From positions 62,001 to 126,000 of the forward strand of contig JAEWZH010000003.1 in NCBI GenBank assembly GCA_023395395.1: 64,000 bases of DNA. The letters are read 5' to 3'. A model generated the notes under the pieces. It saw only the letters and a list, made by a program, of their open reading frames with translations, did no database searches and had not been told where the DNA came from. The position numbers and the translations under genes are program-made. Positions 8,517 through 16,233 of the stretch are shown here, piece by piece; the stretch's first letter is position 1, and each line of letters opens with the position of its first letter. Source of the DNA: Bacteroidota bacterium. GTDB lineage: Bacteria; Bacteroidota; Bacteroidia; Bacteroidales; Porphyromonadaceae.

Positions 8517-8550
8517 CAAAGGTACCAAAAACTTGCCAACCCCCAGCCAA
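8517..8550 (-). promoter_or_regulatory. pyrE promoter (-33 TTGG, -7 TACCTTTG)
   Basis: On the minus strand TACCTTTG at 8524-8517 is a perfect -7 match. TTGG at 8550-8547 lies about 22 bases upstream, close to the normal spacing. The transcript would begin some 25 bases before the pyrE ATG. Confidence 0.6.
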
Positions 8551-8555
8551 TAGTC

Positions 8556-8591
8556 CGAGGGCCGGCATAGAAATACCTACACCAGCCCTCG
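8556..8591 (-). terminator. Possible terminator after the PFOR gene
   Basis: CGAGGGC (8556-8562) and GCCCTCG (8585-8591) can form a seven-bp GC-rich stem with a long loop, 28 bases beyond the oxidoreductase stop codon. There is no clear U-run, so the call is modest. Confidence 0.4.
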
Positions 8592-8619
8592 CTCAAATTA
8601 TCTATGGATCGACCTCAGA

Positions 8620-11600
8620 TTACTCCTTGGTGAATGGAGCATCGAAGTTAAATTCACTACGTAGCTTGTACCTATGGTATCTACGCTGAGCATCAGCCTG
8701 AGCCACAGCAAACAGCTCCTCTGCCTCCTGTGGATACTTCTTAGCCAATGAATTGTAGCGAACCTCTCCCATGAGGAAGTCACGGAACTTGCTCCAATCT
8801 GGTTCCTTAGAGTCAAGAGAGAATGGATTCTCACCCTTCTCTATTAAGTCTGGGTTGTACCTCCAGAGGTGCCAGTAGCCACACTCTACAGCGAGCTCCT
8901 CCTCCTTTTGGCTCTTACCCATACCTGCCTTGAGACCGTGCTCAATACATGGGGAATAAGCGATTACAATAGAAGGCCCGTCAAACGCCTCTGCTTCACG
9001 AATAGCCTTTAGTGTATGAGCTTGGTTAGCACCCATAGCGACCTGAGCTACATAGATATAGCCATAGGTCGTCATCATAGCACCTAGATCCTTCTTACGG
9101 ATACGCTTACCAGACGCTGCAAACTTAGCGATAGCACCGGTAGGGGTACTCTTGGAGCTCTGTCCACCAGTGTTGGAGTACACCTCCGTGTCGAGTACCA
9201 AAATATTGACATTTTCACCACTAGCTAGCACGTGATCAAGGCCACCAAAGCCAATATCGTATGCCCAACCGTCGCCACCGAGAATCCACTGTGAGCGCTT
9301 CACAAAGTAGTTGGATAGGGCGTCGAGGATACGGACATTCTCGTGTTTGCTCATGCGAAGCTCTGGTAGTATCTTGTCGGCTGTCTCACGGCTCTTCGCG
9401 CCATCCTCCCGATTGTCGTACCACTCACGAAGAAGTTCGACATCGATAGGTGACTCCTGCTTCCCCTCAAGTATCTCACCTACGATACGTACTAGACGCT
9501 CACGCAGCTTGCTAGAGGCGAGATACATACCGAGACCAAACTCTGCATTGTCCTCAAAGAGAGAATTTGCCCAAGCTGGACCCTGACCCTTATCATTAGT
9601 AGTATACGGAGTACTTGGCGATGAGGCAGAGTAGATAGAAGAACAACCTGTCGCATTGGCAATCATCTGACGGCTACCGAAGAGCTGTGTGAGAAGTTTG
9701 ACATAAGGAGTCTCTCCACAGCCTGCACAAGAACCACTAAATTCAAATAGAGGTCTTGCGAACTGTGAGTTCTTTACATTGGCAGAGACATCAACAAGGT
9801 GTGACTTATTGGTTACCTTCTCATAGGAGTAGTCCCAAAGTGGCTGTAGATGTATCTGAGTCTCGATAGGCTTCATGGTGAGTGCCTTTTCACCCTTCTT
9901 ACCTGGGCAGACATCGGCACAGTTGCCACAGCCCATACAGTCAAGCACGTCCACTTGGATACGGAATTGTAGTCCCTCAAATCCTTTGCCTATTGGCTTG
10001 AGTGTATCGTAGCCCTCCGGTGCATTCTTCACCTCTTCTTCATCGAGTAAGAATGGACGAATTGTAGCGTGAGGGCATACAAATGCACACTGATTGCACT
10101 GGATACAATTCTCAATATTCCACTCAGGCACAATCGGTGCTACTCCACGCTTCTCAGAGTTGGAGGTACCATTTTCCCAAGTCCCATCCTCGCGACCGAC
10201 AAATGCGGATACAGGTAGACTATAGCCCTCACGAGCGTTAATCACACGCACTACATCCCTCACAAAAGGAGTATCATTTGGATGATCTACCGTCTCATCA
10301 TCAGGCAGATTAGCCCACTCGGGCTTCACTGGCACCTTCACAAGCAGCTCACCACCCTTGTCTACTGCGAGATTATTCTTATTTACCACAGCATCGCCCT
10401 TGTGACCGTAGCTCTTCATGATGAATTTCTTCATCTGCTCTACAGCGAGCTCATAAGGGATGACACCTGTAATCTTGAAAAATGCAGATTGGAGGATGGT
10501 ATTGGTACGATTTCCTAGACCAATCTCCTGTGCAATCTTTGTCGCATTAATCATATAGAAGTTGATGTCATTCTCTGCGAAGTATCTCTTCATCTTATTG
10601 GGGAGGTGTTTCTCTACCTCTTCAATATCCCAGATACTGTTGAGCAGGAATGTACCACCCTTTCTGAGTCCCTTAGTCATGTCATACATACGGAGGTATG
10701 CAGGCACGTGACAAGCTAGGAAGTGTGGCTGATTGACATAGTGCGTACTACGGATGCGCTTGTCGCCAAAGCGAAGGTGGCTACAGGTAAATCCTCCCGA
10801 CTTCTTGGAGTCGTACTGGAAGTAAGCTTGCACCCACTTATCAGTATTCTCACCGATAATCTTGATAGAGTTCTTGTTGGCACCTACCGTACCATCACTA
10901 CCAAGACCGTAGAACATACACTCATACGCACCATTATCAATATGTGGATCCTCTACTACAGGTAGAGAGGTAAAGGTCACATCATCAATGATACCAATGG
11001 TAAAGTTATTCTTTGGTTCTGGAAGCTCAAGATTATTGAATACGGATACAATCTGTCCTGGTGTAGTATCCTTGCTAGATAGACCATAACGACCACCGAC
11101 GACTATCGGAGCGTTAGTCATCCCATAGAGAGCGCTCTTTACATCGCTGTATAGAGGTTCGCCTACTGCGCCCTGCTCCTTAGTGCGGTCAAGCACGGCA
11201 ATCCTCTTCACCGTCTTAGGAAGCGCTCCAAGGAAGTGTTTTACTGAGAATGGGCGGTATAGGTGGACAGTCATCATACCTACCTTCTTACGTCCCTGAG
11301 CATTGACATAGTCTACTACGTCTTTACCCATCTTGGTCATGGATCCCATAGCAATCACTACGTTCTCTGCATCTTCAGCACCATAATAATCAAATAGGTG
11401 ATACTGACGACCAGTAATCTTTGCAATCTCGTCCATATAGTACTGCACCACATCTGGCACACTAGTATAGAAGCTATTGCTTGCCTCGCGAGCTTGGAAA
11501 AATACGTCGTCATTCTGAGCTGTACCTCTGGTCACGGGACTATCAGGGGCGAGTGCACGCTTACGGAACGCATAGAGTGCCTCCTGATCTACCAGTGGGC

Positions 11601-12180
11601 GAAGATCCTCCATCTGCATCTCTTCGATTTTCTGAATCTCGTGGGAAGTGCGGAAACCATCGAAGAAGTGGATAAATGGCACTCTCGTCTTAAGAGCTGT
11701 GAGGTGAGCTACGGCAGCGAGATCCATTACCTCCTGCACAGATGCAGTAGAAAGCTGAGCAAAGCCAAGGCCACGAGCACTCATGACATCTTGGTGATCA
11801 CCAAGGATAGATAGCGCATGAGATGCTACCGTACGAGCTGCCACGTGGAAGACACCAGGGAGGAGTTCTCCAGCAATCTTATACATATTTGGGAGCATCA
11901 ATAGCAGACCCTGAGAAGCAGTGAAAGTAGTCGTCAATGCACCAGCTTGCAATGCACCGTGTACAGCACCGGCAGCACCTGCCTCGCTCTGCATCTCCTC
12001 GACCTTTACCGTCTCGCCAAAGAGATTGAGTCGTCCCTCAGCACTCCACTGGTCGATATACTCAGCCATCGTGGTCGATGGGGTGATAGGGTAAATCGAA
12101 GCCACCTCGCTAAACATATATGCGATATGCGCAGCAGCTTGATTACCATCACACGAAATAAATTTCTTTTCTCTTGCCAT
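8620..12180 (-). CDS. Pyruvate:ferredoxin (flavodoxin) oxidoreductase, single chain
   Basis: This enzyme oxidises pyruvate to acetyl-CoA and CO2 while reducing ferredoxin or flavodoxin, a key step of anaerobic energy metabolism. The chain of 1186 residues has the full fused layout: the N-terminal pyrimidine-binding domain (YPITPSTTMAEY), the central domains, two ferredoxin-type clusters (CIQCNQCAFVCPHA and CMGCGNCADVCPGK), and the C-terminal thiamine-diphosphate domain with CAGCGETPY, ATGCSSIY and GGDGWAYDIGFGG. The start is the ATG at 12180, because the four residues before it are outside the family pattern. It is transcribed alone. NifJ is the usual name for this chain in other bacteria. 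Confidence 0.96.
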   Translation of the reverse strand: MAREKKFISCDGNQAAAHIAYMFSEVASIYPITPSTTMAEYIDQWSAEGRLNLFGETVKVEEMQSEAGAAGAVHGALQAGALTTTFTASQGLLLMLPNMYKIAGELLPGVFHVAARTVASHALSILGDHQDVMSARGLGFAQLSTASVQEVMDLAAVAHLTALKTRVPFIHFFDGFRTSHEIQKIEEMQMEDLRPLVDQEALYAFRKRALAPDSPVTRGTAQNDDVFFQAREASNSFYTSVPDVVQYYMDEIAKITGRQYHLFDYYGAEDAENVVIAMGSMTKMGKDVVDYVNAQGRKKVGMMTVHLYRPFSVKHFLGALPKTVKRIAVLDRTKEQGAVGEPLYSDVKSALYGMTNAPIVVGGRYGLSSKDTTPGQIVSVFNNLELPEPKNNFTIGIIDDVTFTSLPVVEDPHIDNGAYECMFYGLGSDGTVGANKNSIKIIGENTDKWVQAYFQYDSKKSGGFTCSHLRFGDKRIRSTHYVNQPHFLACHVPAYLRMYDMTKGLRKGGTFLLNSIWDIEEVEKHLPNKMKRYFAENDINFYMINATKIAQEIGLGNRTNTILQSAFFKITGVIPYELAVEQMKKFIMKSYGHKGDAVVNKNNLAVDKGGELLVKVPVKPEWANLPDDETVDHPNDTPFVRDVVRVINAREGYSLPVSAFVGREDGTWENGTSNSEKRGVAPIVPEWNIENCIQCNQCAFVCPHATIRPFLLDEEEVKNAPEGYDTLKPIGKGFEGLQFRIQVDVLDCMGCGNCADVCPGKKGEKALTMKPIETQIHLQPLWDYSYEKVTNKSHLVDVSANVKNSQFARPLFEFSGSCAGCGETPYVKLLTQLFGSRQMIANATGCSSIYSASSPSTPYTTNDKGQGPAWANSLFEDNAEFGLGMYLASSKLRERLVRIVGEILEGKQESPIDVELLREWYDNREDGAKSRETADKILPELRMSKHENVRILDALSNYFVKRSQWILGGDGWAYDIGFGGLDHVLASGENVNILVLDTEVYSNTGGQSSKSTPTGAIAKFAASGKRIRKKDLGAMMTTYGYIYVAQVAMGANQAHTLKAIREAEAFDGPSIVIAYSPCIEHGLKAGMGKSQKEEELAVECGYWHLWRYNPDLIEKGENPFSLDSKEPDWSKFRDFLMGEVRYNSLAKKYPQEAEELFAVAQADAQRRYHRYKLRSEFNFDAPFTKE

Positions 12181-12222
12181 ATTACAAACCAAAAAGTATG
12201 ATTATCTAATTATCTTATTTTC

Positions 12223-13449
12223 TTAGTACAAAAAGCCAAAAAGCCAAGTCGGAATATCCAGCCCCTCTCCCTGATACTTCCCACAGAGGGCGTGTATAAT
12301 ATCCGGTCGATTATTCCTGCGGCGCTCACCCTTATTAAGACATCGTATGGGATACTTCCCCTCTACCAAAAAGTCTACGCCATTCTCTTCCGAGAGCTCC
12401 ACACTTAGTCCAGCATCCTGCACACTCTGTAGGAAAAAAGTCTTTGCCCTCAGAGGGAAATCCATATCTCCATCCTTTAGCACAGTCAATATATTGGTAT
12501 TATTGAGATACACTCTATCAGGCTTGCGCGGGTACTCTCCACCATCTTTATAGATTAGGCGCACCAAGCGGGCATCTGAGAGATACTTCAGATAGTTCAT
12601 CACCGTAGCACGGCTGGTATCAATCTCATTACTGAGTGAAGAGACATTGGTCACACCATCTTTTTGCTGACCAATCAAGTAGAGCAACTTTCTTAGCTTA
12701 GGCAGGTAAGTAGGTGCTATCTGACGGATATAGACGAGATCTACCTCCAACAGCATATTCATATTACGCACCAACCCCTCACCAAACATCGACAGATCCC
12801 CGGCAGGTGGATAGTATCCATTCCTCAAATAGCGTGCAAAGTCGTCCATAGGCGACACTTTTTTCACTATTTCGCCAGCAATCCGCTCATGACCATTCAC
12901 CAACTGCTCCATAGTCACCATTGGGAGGTCGAGATTGTGATGATAATTGAGGTACTGACGGAAAGAAAAACCGTACAAGTCGCATACCGCCACCTTACCC
13001 TTTAGCTCAGGATAGTCCTCCTCCAACGTCATCATACTCGAAGCAGTGAAGACAATCTTTAGCTCCGGAAAATCCCGATGGCATTTCGCCAACTCCTGAT
13101 CCCACCCTGGATACTTGAATATCTGATCCAATAGCAGTACCCTACCCCCACTATCCCTGTACTCTTGAGCAAAGTGATAAATAGAGTGGTTGGAAAAGTA
13201 AAAATGATTGAGATTGACGTACAGAGCAGCTTTCCGTTCGTGCTCGCTGAGTATCCTACCTAGTTGAATCAGTTGATAAGTCTTACCTATTCCTCGAGTA
13301 CCTCTCAGGCAGACAAGCGAAGCATCGCCTACCCTCTGAGCGCACAACTGACTTCTCGCAGAGCCGAAAGCGCGACCGAAAAACAACTCTTCCGCACGCT
13401 CCTTGTCCCCGACAGGCAGACACATATCACTCTTTAGAATACTACTCAT
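12223..13449 (-). CDS. AAA_14/DUF4143-type ATPase
   Basis: The 408-residue protein belongs to the archaeal-type ATPase group with an N-terminal AAA_14 domain and a C-terminal DUF4143 domain. The Walker A is RGTRGIGKT. The Walker B strand RVLLLDQIFKY has Gln where the catalytic Glu normally sits. A winged-helix-like stretch (SLSNEIDTSRATVMNYLKYLSDARLV) and a nuclease-like tail region follow. Proteins of this group are widespread in Bacteroidota and their role is not settled. The start at 13449 is chosen because the promoter at 13471-13502 would put the longer start (13473) upstream of the RNA. Confidence 0.8.
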   Translation of the reverse strand: MSSILKSDMCLPVGDKERAEELFFGRAFGSARSQLCAQRVGDASLVCLRGTRGIGKTYQLIQLGRILSEHERKAALYVNLNHFYFSNHSIYHFAQEYRDSGGRVLLLDQIFKYPGWDQELAKCHRDFPELKIVFTASSMMTLEEDYPELKGKVAVCDLYGFSFRQYLNYHHNLDLPMVTMEQLVNGHERIAGEIVKKVSPMDDFARYLRNGYYPPAGDLSMFGEGLVRNMNMLLEVDLVYIRQIAPTYLPKLRKLLYLIGQQKDGVTNVSSLSNEIDTSRATVMNYLKYLSDARLVRLIYKDGGEYPRKPDRVYLNNTNILTVLKDGDMDFPLRAKTFFLQSVQDAGLSVELSEENGVDFLVEGKYPIRCLNKGERRRNNRPDIIHALCGKYQGEGLDIPTWLFGFLY

Positions 13450-13470
13450 TACCGCAATTGAATTACGTGA

Positions 13471-13502
13471 CAAAGGTACACTTAATTTCCCAAAAATGCC
13501 AA
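13471..13502 (-). promoter_or_regulatory. Promoter of the DUF4143 ATPase gene
   Basis: On the minus strand TTGG at 13502-13499, a 20-base spacer and TACCTTTG at 13478-13471 match the Bacteroidota -33/-7 pattern well. The RNA should start near 13464, fifteen bases before the ATG at 13449. Confidence 0.65.
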
Positions 13503-13571
13503 CTCCACATTGCAGAAAAAGGTCTTTAATTGAAGAGGAAAGATAATCATCCTAGAGCGCCAACCGTTTTT

Positions 13572-14000
13572 CTACCTAATATTAGGTAAGATTTCCTCTT
13601 CATAAAGTGCTCTGAAGCGATGCTTTATTTCATCGCGTACTCGATAAAACTCTGCCATAACATATTCGTGCGAACCATGAACTTTTGAGGGATCGTCAAA
13701 TCCGAGATGCAAGCGATTCAGCACTACACCATCAAATGTAGGACAGCTTTCATTGGCTTCACCACAGACTGTGATTACATAGTCCCACTCTTCAGTCAGA
13801 TACTGGTGCACATGCGTAGGAGTATGCGCACTGATATCCACTCCCAATTCGCGCATCACCTTCACCGCTAGAGAATTTACCACCAAAGCCGGCTCTGTCC
13901 CAGCCGAATAGACCTCCAATCGATGGTCAAATGATTGCAAAAAACCATGAGCCATTTGACTCCGACAACTATTTCCCGTACATAATATCAATACTTTCAT
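13572..14000 (-). CDS. ArsC-like / low-molecular-weight protein-tyrosine phosphatase family
   Basis: The 142-residue protein has the P-loop CTGNSCRS at residues 7-14, the CX5R(S/T) active site shared by thioredoxin-linked arsenate reductases and LMW tyrosine phosphatases. The later motifs VITVCGEANESCP and HLGFDDPSKV are typical of the arsenate reductase branch, in which additional cysteines form the redox relay; Cys residues in VCGEANESC could play that part. The start is the ATG at 14000 (MKVLILCTGNSCRS). There is no arsR, arsB or acr3 neighbour, so a role in arsenate resistance is inferred from the motifs only. Confidence 0.75.
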   Translation of the reverse strand: MKVLILCTGNSCRSQMAHGFLQSFDHRLEVYSAGTEPALVVNSLAVKVMRELGVDISAHTPTHVHQYLTEEWDYVITVCGEANESCPTFDGVVLNRLHLGFDDPSKVHGSHEYVMAEFYRVRDEIKHRFRALYEEEILPNIR

Positions 14001-14197
14001 ACCCATTCATCTCTATTATAACCCACACAAATCTAATCAAATGATTGCAAATATTCTGGAGATGCCTCAAGAGACCATACTAATGACTCATAAACTAGTT
14101 AAGCCAGACAAGAGCATCTATCCACCTCCGGCATCACCCTATTCTATATAGCACTACAACCATCTCGACACCAATCATCCCCCTGTCCCATATCAGA

Positions 14198-14297
14198 CAT
14201 GACCATTTAATATATATAAAATACAAAATTAGTATATATTAAACACACCAATTAGTATATATTAAATCTGAAAATTAGTATATATTAAATGGTCATG
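14198..14297. repeat. Palindromic array of 23-bp AT-rich repeats, copy 1
   Basis: A 100-bp element is bounded by perfect 19-bp inverted ends, CATGACCATTTAATATATA and its complement. Inside, the core ATTAGTATATATTAA recurs at 14228, 14251 and 14274, exactly 23 bp apart. A related core overlaps the left end near 14205, which makes four units. The 8-bp spacers differ. A second element of the same design, but not an exact copy, is at 53718-53814. The cores are near-palindromes, so the whole array can also fold as a hairpin. I know no named element with this structure. Confidence 0.85.
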
Positions 14298-14449
14298 CCG
14301 TCTATATAGAGAGAGCAAGCGGATTACGATTGTCGGTCATGCAATATACCCAGAAGGGACAACGGATTAATAAAGTTCACAATACAGGGCGAATGTCGAA
14401 AACAACGAAGTAATATGGTTTTACATAAGTCTATCCACGAAAAATATTA

Positions 14450-14482
14450 AGGGGTAGCATCTCTGGTCAAGATGCCACCCCT
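14450..14482 (-). terminator. trpB terminator
   Basis: On the minus strand the arms AGGGGTGGCATCT and AGATGCTACCCCT pair over 13 positions, one of them G-U, with a seven-base loop. TTAATATTTTT follows the stem. It lies about 50 bases past the trpB stop, and the G-U geometry favours the minus strand. Confidence 0.75.
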
Positions 14483-14534
14483 ACTTTTATTGCTGCTTGA
14501 ATGATCTTCGGAAAATCTCCCGATGTTTGATGTT

Positions 14535-15923
14535 TTATTTCACCTCCAAAAGTCCACCAGTGCACATAGCGAGCTGTTCGTCCGTGAAGTTGATGTCACT
14601 CAGTGAGCCTTGAATAAAACTACCATAAGAGGGGAGATCGATTAGACCATGTCCGGAGAGATTGAAAAGTATGGTCTTATGTTCGCCACTCTCTTTTGCC
14701 AAAAGAGCTTCGCGTATAGCCACCGCAATAGCATGGGTGCTCTCAGGTGCTGGGATTATACCTTCCGTTTGGGCAAAAAGTATACCCGCCTTAAAAGTCT
14801 CAGATTGTGGTACCGATTGAGCCTCAATATACCCATCCTTCAGCAATTGAGATACAATCGCCCCCGCACCATGGAAACGAAGTCCCCCAGCATGGATGCT
14901 CGGTGGCGTAAAGTTTCTACCCAAGGTGTACATGGGAATCAATGGGGTATAGCCCGCTTCATCGCCGTAATCGTAGCGGAAAAGACCTCGGGTCAGCTTA
15001 GGACTACTTGCCGGTTCCGCTGCGATGTATCGCCGACTTGGCTTCCCTTTAGGCAGATCATCCTTTATAAAGGGGAAAGCTATACCCGAGAAGTTGGATC
15101 CACCGCCGAAGCACCCAATGATGACATCTGGATTCTCTCCTGCCATCTCCATCTGTAGTCGGCTCTCCTCCCCAATAATAGATTGGTGGAGACTCACATG
15201 ATTGAGTACCGAGCCAAGGGTATATTTACAATTGGGCGTAACCCGTGCCAATTCTAGTGCCTCAGAGATAGCAATACCTAGCGAACCTGGATGGAGAGGA
15301 TTTTTAGTCAACACATCCTTGCCTGCACGGGTAGACATTGAGGGGGAAGCTGTCACACTCGCGCCATAAGTTTCCATGGCGATACTACGGTAGGGCTTTT
15401 GGTTATAAGTTACCTTTACCTGATATACCGCAGCATCAATGCCAAAGTATTTTGCCGCATACGAAAGCGCCATACCCCATTGTCCCGCACCCGTCTCGGT
15501 AGTTACGTTAGTTATCCCCTCCTTTGCACAATAATAGACTTGTGGAATTGCGGAGTTCAGTTTGTGCGAACCTACTGGTGAGACACTTTCATTCTTAAAG
15601 TAAATATGCGCTGGTGTATCAAGAGCCTTTTCCAGTTGATAAGCTCTTACAAGAGGTGTCGGACGATAAATCTTGAGTAGATCCCTTACTTGTTCAGGGA
15701 TTTCAATGTATCGGTCGGTAGTATTGAGCTCTTGATGCGACAACTCTTCCGAGAAAATCTGGGAAAGCTCCTCCACCGTCACCGGCTGCATCGTAGCGGG
15801 GTTGAGCATTGGTGCCGGCTTATGGGTCATATCTGCTACGATATTATACCATGCTGTAGGAATCTGATCCTCAGTTAGCAAATACTTTTTCCTCCCATTG
15901 TTAATTACATGTACTTCTTTCAT
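14535..15923 (-). CDS. trpB: Tryptophan synthase beta chain, TrpB2 type
   Basis: The enzyme joins indole and serine to make tryptophan using pyridoxal phosphate. At 462 residues it is longer than the ordinary TrpB (about 400) and has the TrpB2-type N-terminal extension (KKYLLTEDQIPTAWYNIVADM). The cofactor lysine is in GSHKLNSA (Lys121). The phosphate loop is GCFGGGSNF, and ETGAGQWG is the conserved catalytic stretch. No trpA lies beside it. The ATG at 15923 is preceded by a leader peptide and attenuator at 15945-16128, so its expression should respond to charged tRNA-Trp. TrpB2 proteins often work apart from TrpA, for example in indole salvage; that is inference here. Confidence 0.9.
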   Translation of the reverse strand: MKEVHVINNGRKKYLLTEDQIPTAWYNIVADMTHKPAPMLNPATMQPVTVEELSQIFSEELSHQELNTTDRYIEIPEQVRDLLKIYRPTPLVRAYQLEKALDTPAHIYFKNESVSPVGSHKLNSAIPQVYYCAKEGITNVTTETGAGQWGMALSYAAKYFGIDAAVYQVKVTYNQKPYRSIAMETYGASVTASPSMSTRAGKDVLTKNPLHPGSLGIAISEALELARVTPNCKYTLGSVLNHVSLHQSIIGEESRLQMEMAGENPDVIIGCFGGGSNFSGIAFPFIKDDLPKGKPSRRYIAAEPASSPKLTRGLFRYDYGDEAGYTPLIPMYTLGRNFTPPSIHAGGLRFHGAGAIVSQLLKDGYIEAQSVPQSETFKAGILFAQTEGIIPAPESTHAIAVAIREALLAKESGEHKTILFNLSGHGLIDLPSYGSFIQGSLSDINFTDEQLAMCTGGLLEVK

Positions 15924-15944
15924 CACAAAATATCAATAAAACAT

Positions 15945-15993
15945 AAAAAAAAGAAACCCGCCACTCACTGCTTGCTCAGCAATGAGTGGCGGG
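15945..15993 (-). terminator. Attenuator terminator of trpB
   Basis: On the minus strand CCCGCCACTCATTGC (15993-15979) pairs with GCAGTGAGTGGCGGG (15971-15957) over 15 positions, with one U-G. The stem is followed directly by a U-rich run (15956-15945). It stands between the leader peptide and the trpB ATG, so it can stop transcription before the gene. Its 5' arm can pair instead with 16067-16058 inside the leader, giving a competing antiterminator (TGAGTG with CACTCA, and GGG with CCC). Confidence 0.88.
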
Positions 15994-16017
15994 CTTTTGT
16001 TCGTTCTCCCTACTAAA

Positions 16018-16128
16018 CTACGATCTGACTTCAGTAAATAGTATGTGCGACAAAACTCCCACACTCAAAGTCTGAGCTGGAACAAGGAGCCAACGCCACC
16101 AATATTTATTTACTATTCTTGTATTCAT
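16018..16128 (-). CDS. trp operon leader peptide (36 codons, W-W-R-W)
   Basis: An ATG at 16128 opens a 36-codon frame ending in TAG at 16018-16020. Codons 10, 11 and 13 are TGG (16101-16099, 16098-16096, 16092-16090), giving YWWRWLLV. Three tryptophans in four codons just ahead of a terminator and a tryptophan gene is the mark of ribosome-mediated attenuation. A ribosome stalled at these codons would leave 16067-16058 free to pair with the terminator's 5' arm, while a moving ribosome would cover it. The peptide itself probably has no other function. It is too short for standard gene finders. Confidence 0.85.
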   Translation of the reverse strand: MNTRIVNKYWWRWLLVPAQTLSVGVLSHILFTEVRS

Positions 16129-16133
16129 GTGAG

Positions 16134-16165
16134 CAAATGTCGGAATAAAATATCAATTAGACAAA
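16134..16165 (-). promoter_or_regulatory. Probable trpB leader promoter
   Basis: On the minus strand TTTG at 16165-16162 and GACATTTG at 16141-16134 are 20 bases apart, near the Bacteroidota -33/-7 spacing. The -7 differs from TAnnTTTG at its first base. Transcription would begin a few bases before, or at, the leader ATG. Confidence 0.5.
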
Positions 16166-16217
16166 TACTGGAGAAATTACGCTCTTTACATTTGTCTATT
16201 ACCGACCACTTTTTTGG

Positions 16218-16225
16218 TAACTTTG
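16218..16225 (+). promoter_or_regulatory. queC operon -7 element (TAACTTTG)
   Basis: TAACTTTG is a perfect TAnnTTTG match eight bases before the queC ATG. TTTG at 16191-16194 is a possible -33, although the 23-base gap is slightly long. The transcript would have almost no leader. Confidence 0.55.
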
Positions 16226-16233
16226 CGGTAGTT

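Larger units (their letters stand above)
14007..14534. other. Gene-free stretch with a repeat array and a terminator
   Basis: No convincing gene is seen in these 528 bp. They hold the 23-bp repeat array at 14198-14297 and the trpB terminator at 14450-14482. The remainder has no hairpin, ORF or promoter that I can support. Confidence 0.6.

Noticed and set aside
13573..13588. 16-bp palindrome TACCTAATATTAGGTA as an operator
   Set aside because: It lies in the last codons of the arsC-like gene and no regulator gene is nearby. It may be coincidence, and it is not followed by a U-run.
14198..14297. CRISPR array
   Set aside because: The period is 23 bp with 15-bp cores and 8-bp spacers, much shorter than CRISPR units, and no cas genes are present. 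The element is also symmetric as a whole.
16045..16233. N-terminal extension of the queC frame
   Set aside because: It has no family similarity, contains the promoter-like TAACTTTG, and is the complement of the trp leader peptide. The QueC start at 16234 fits the family.
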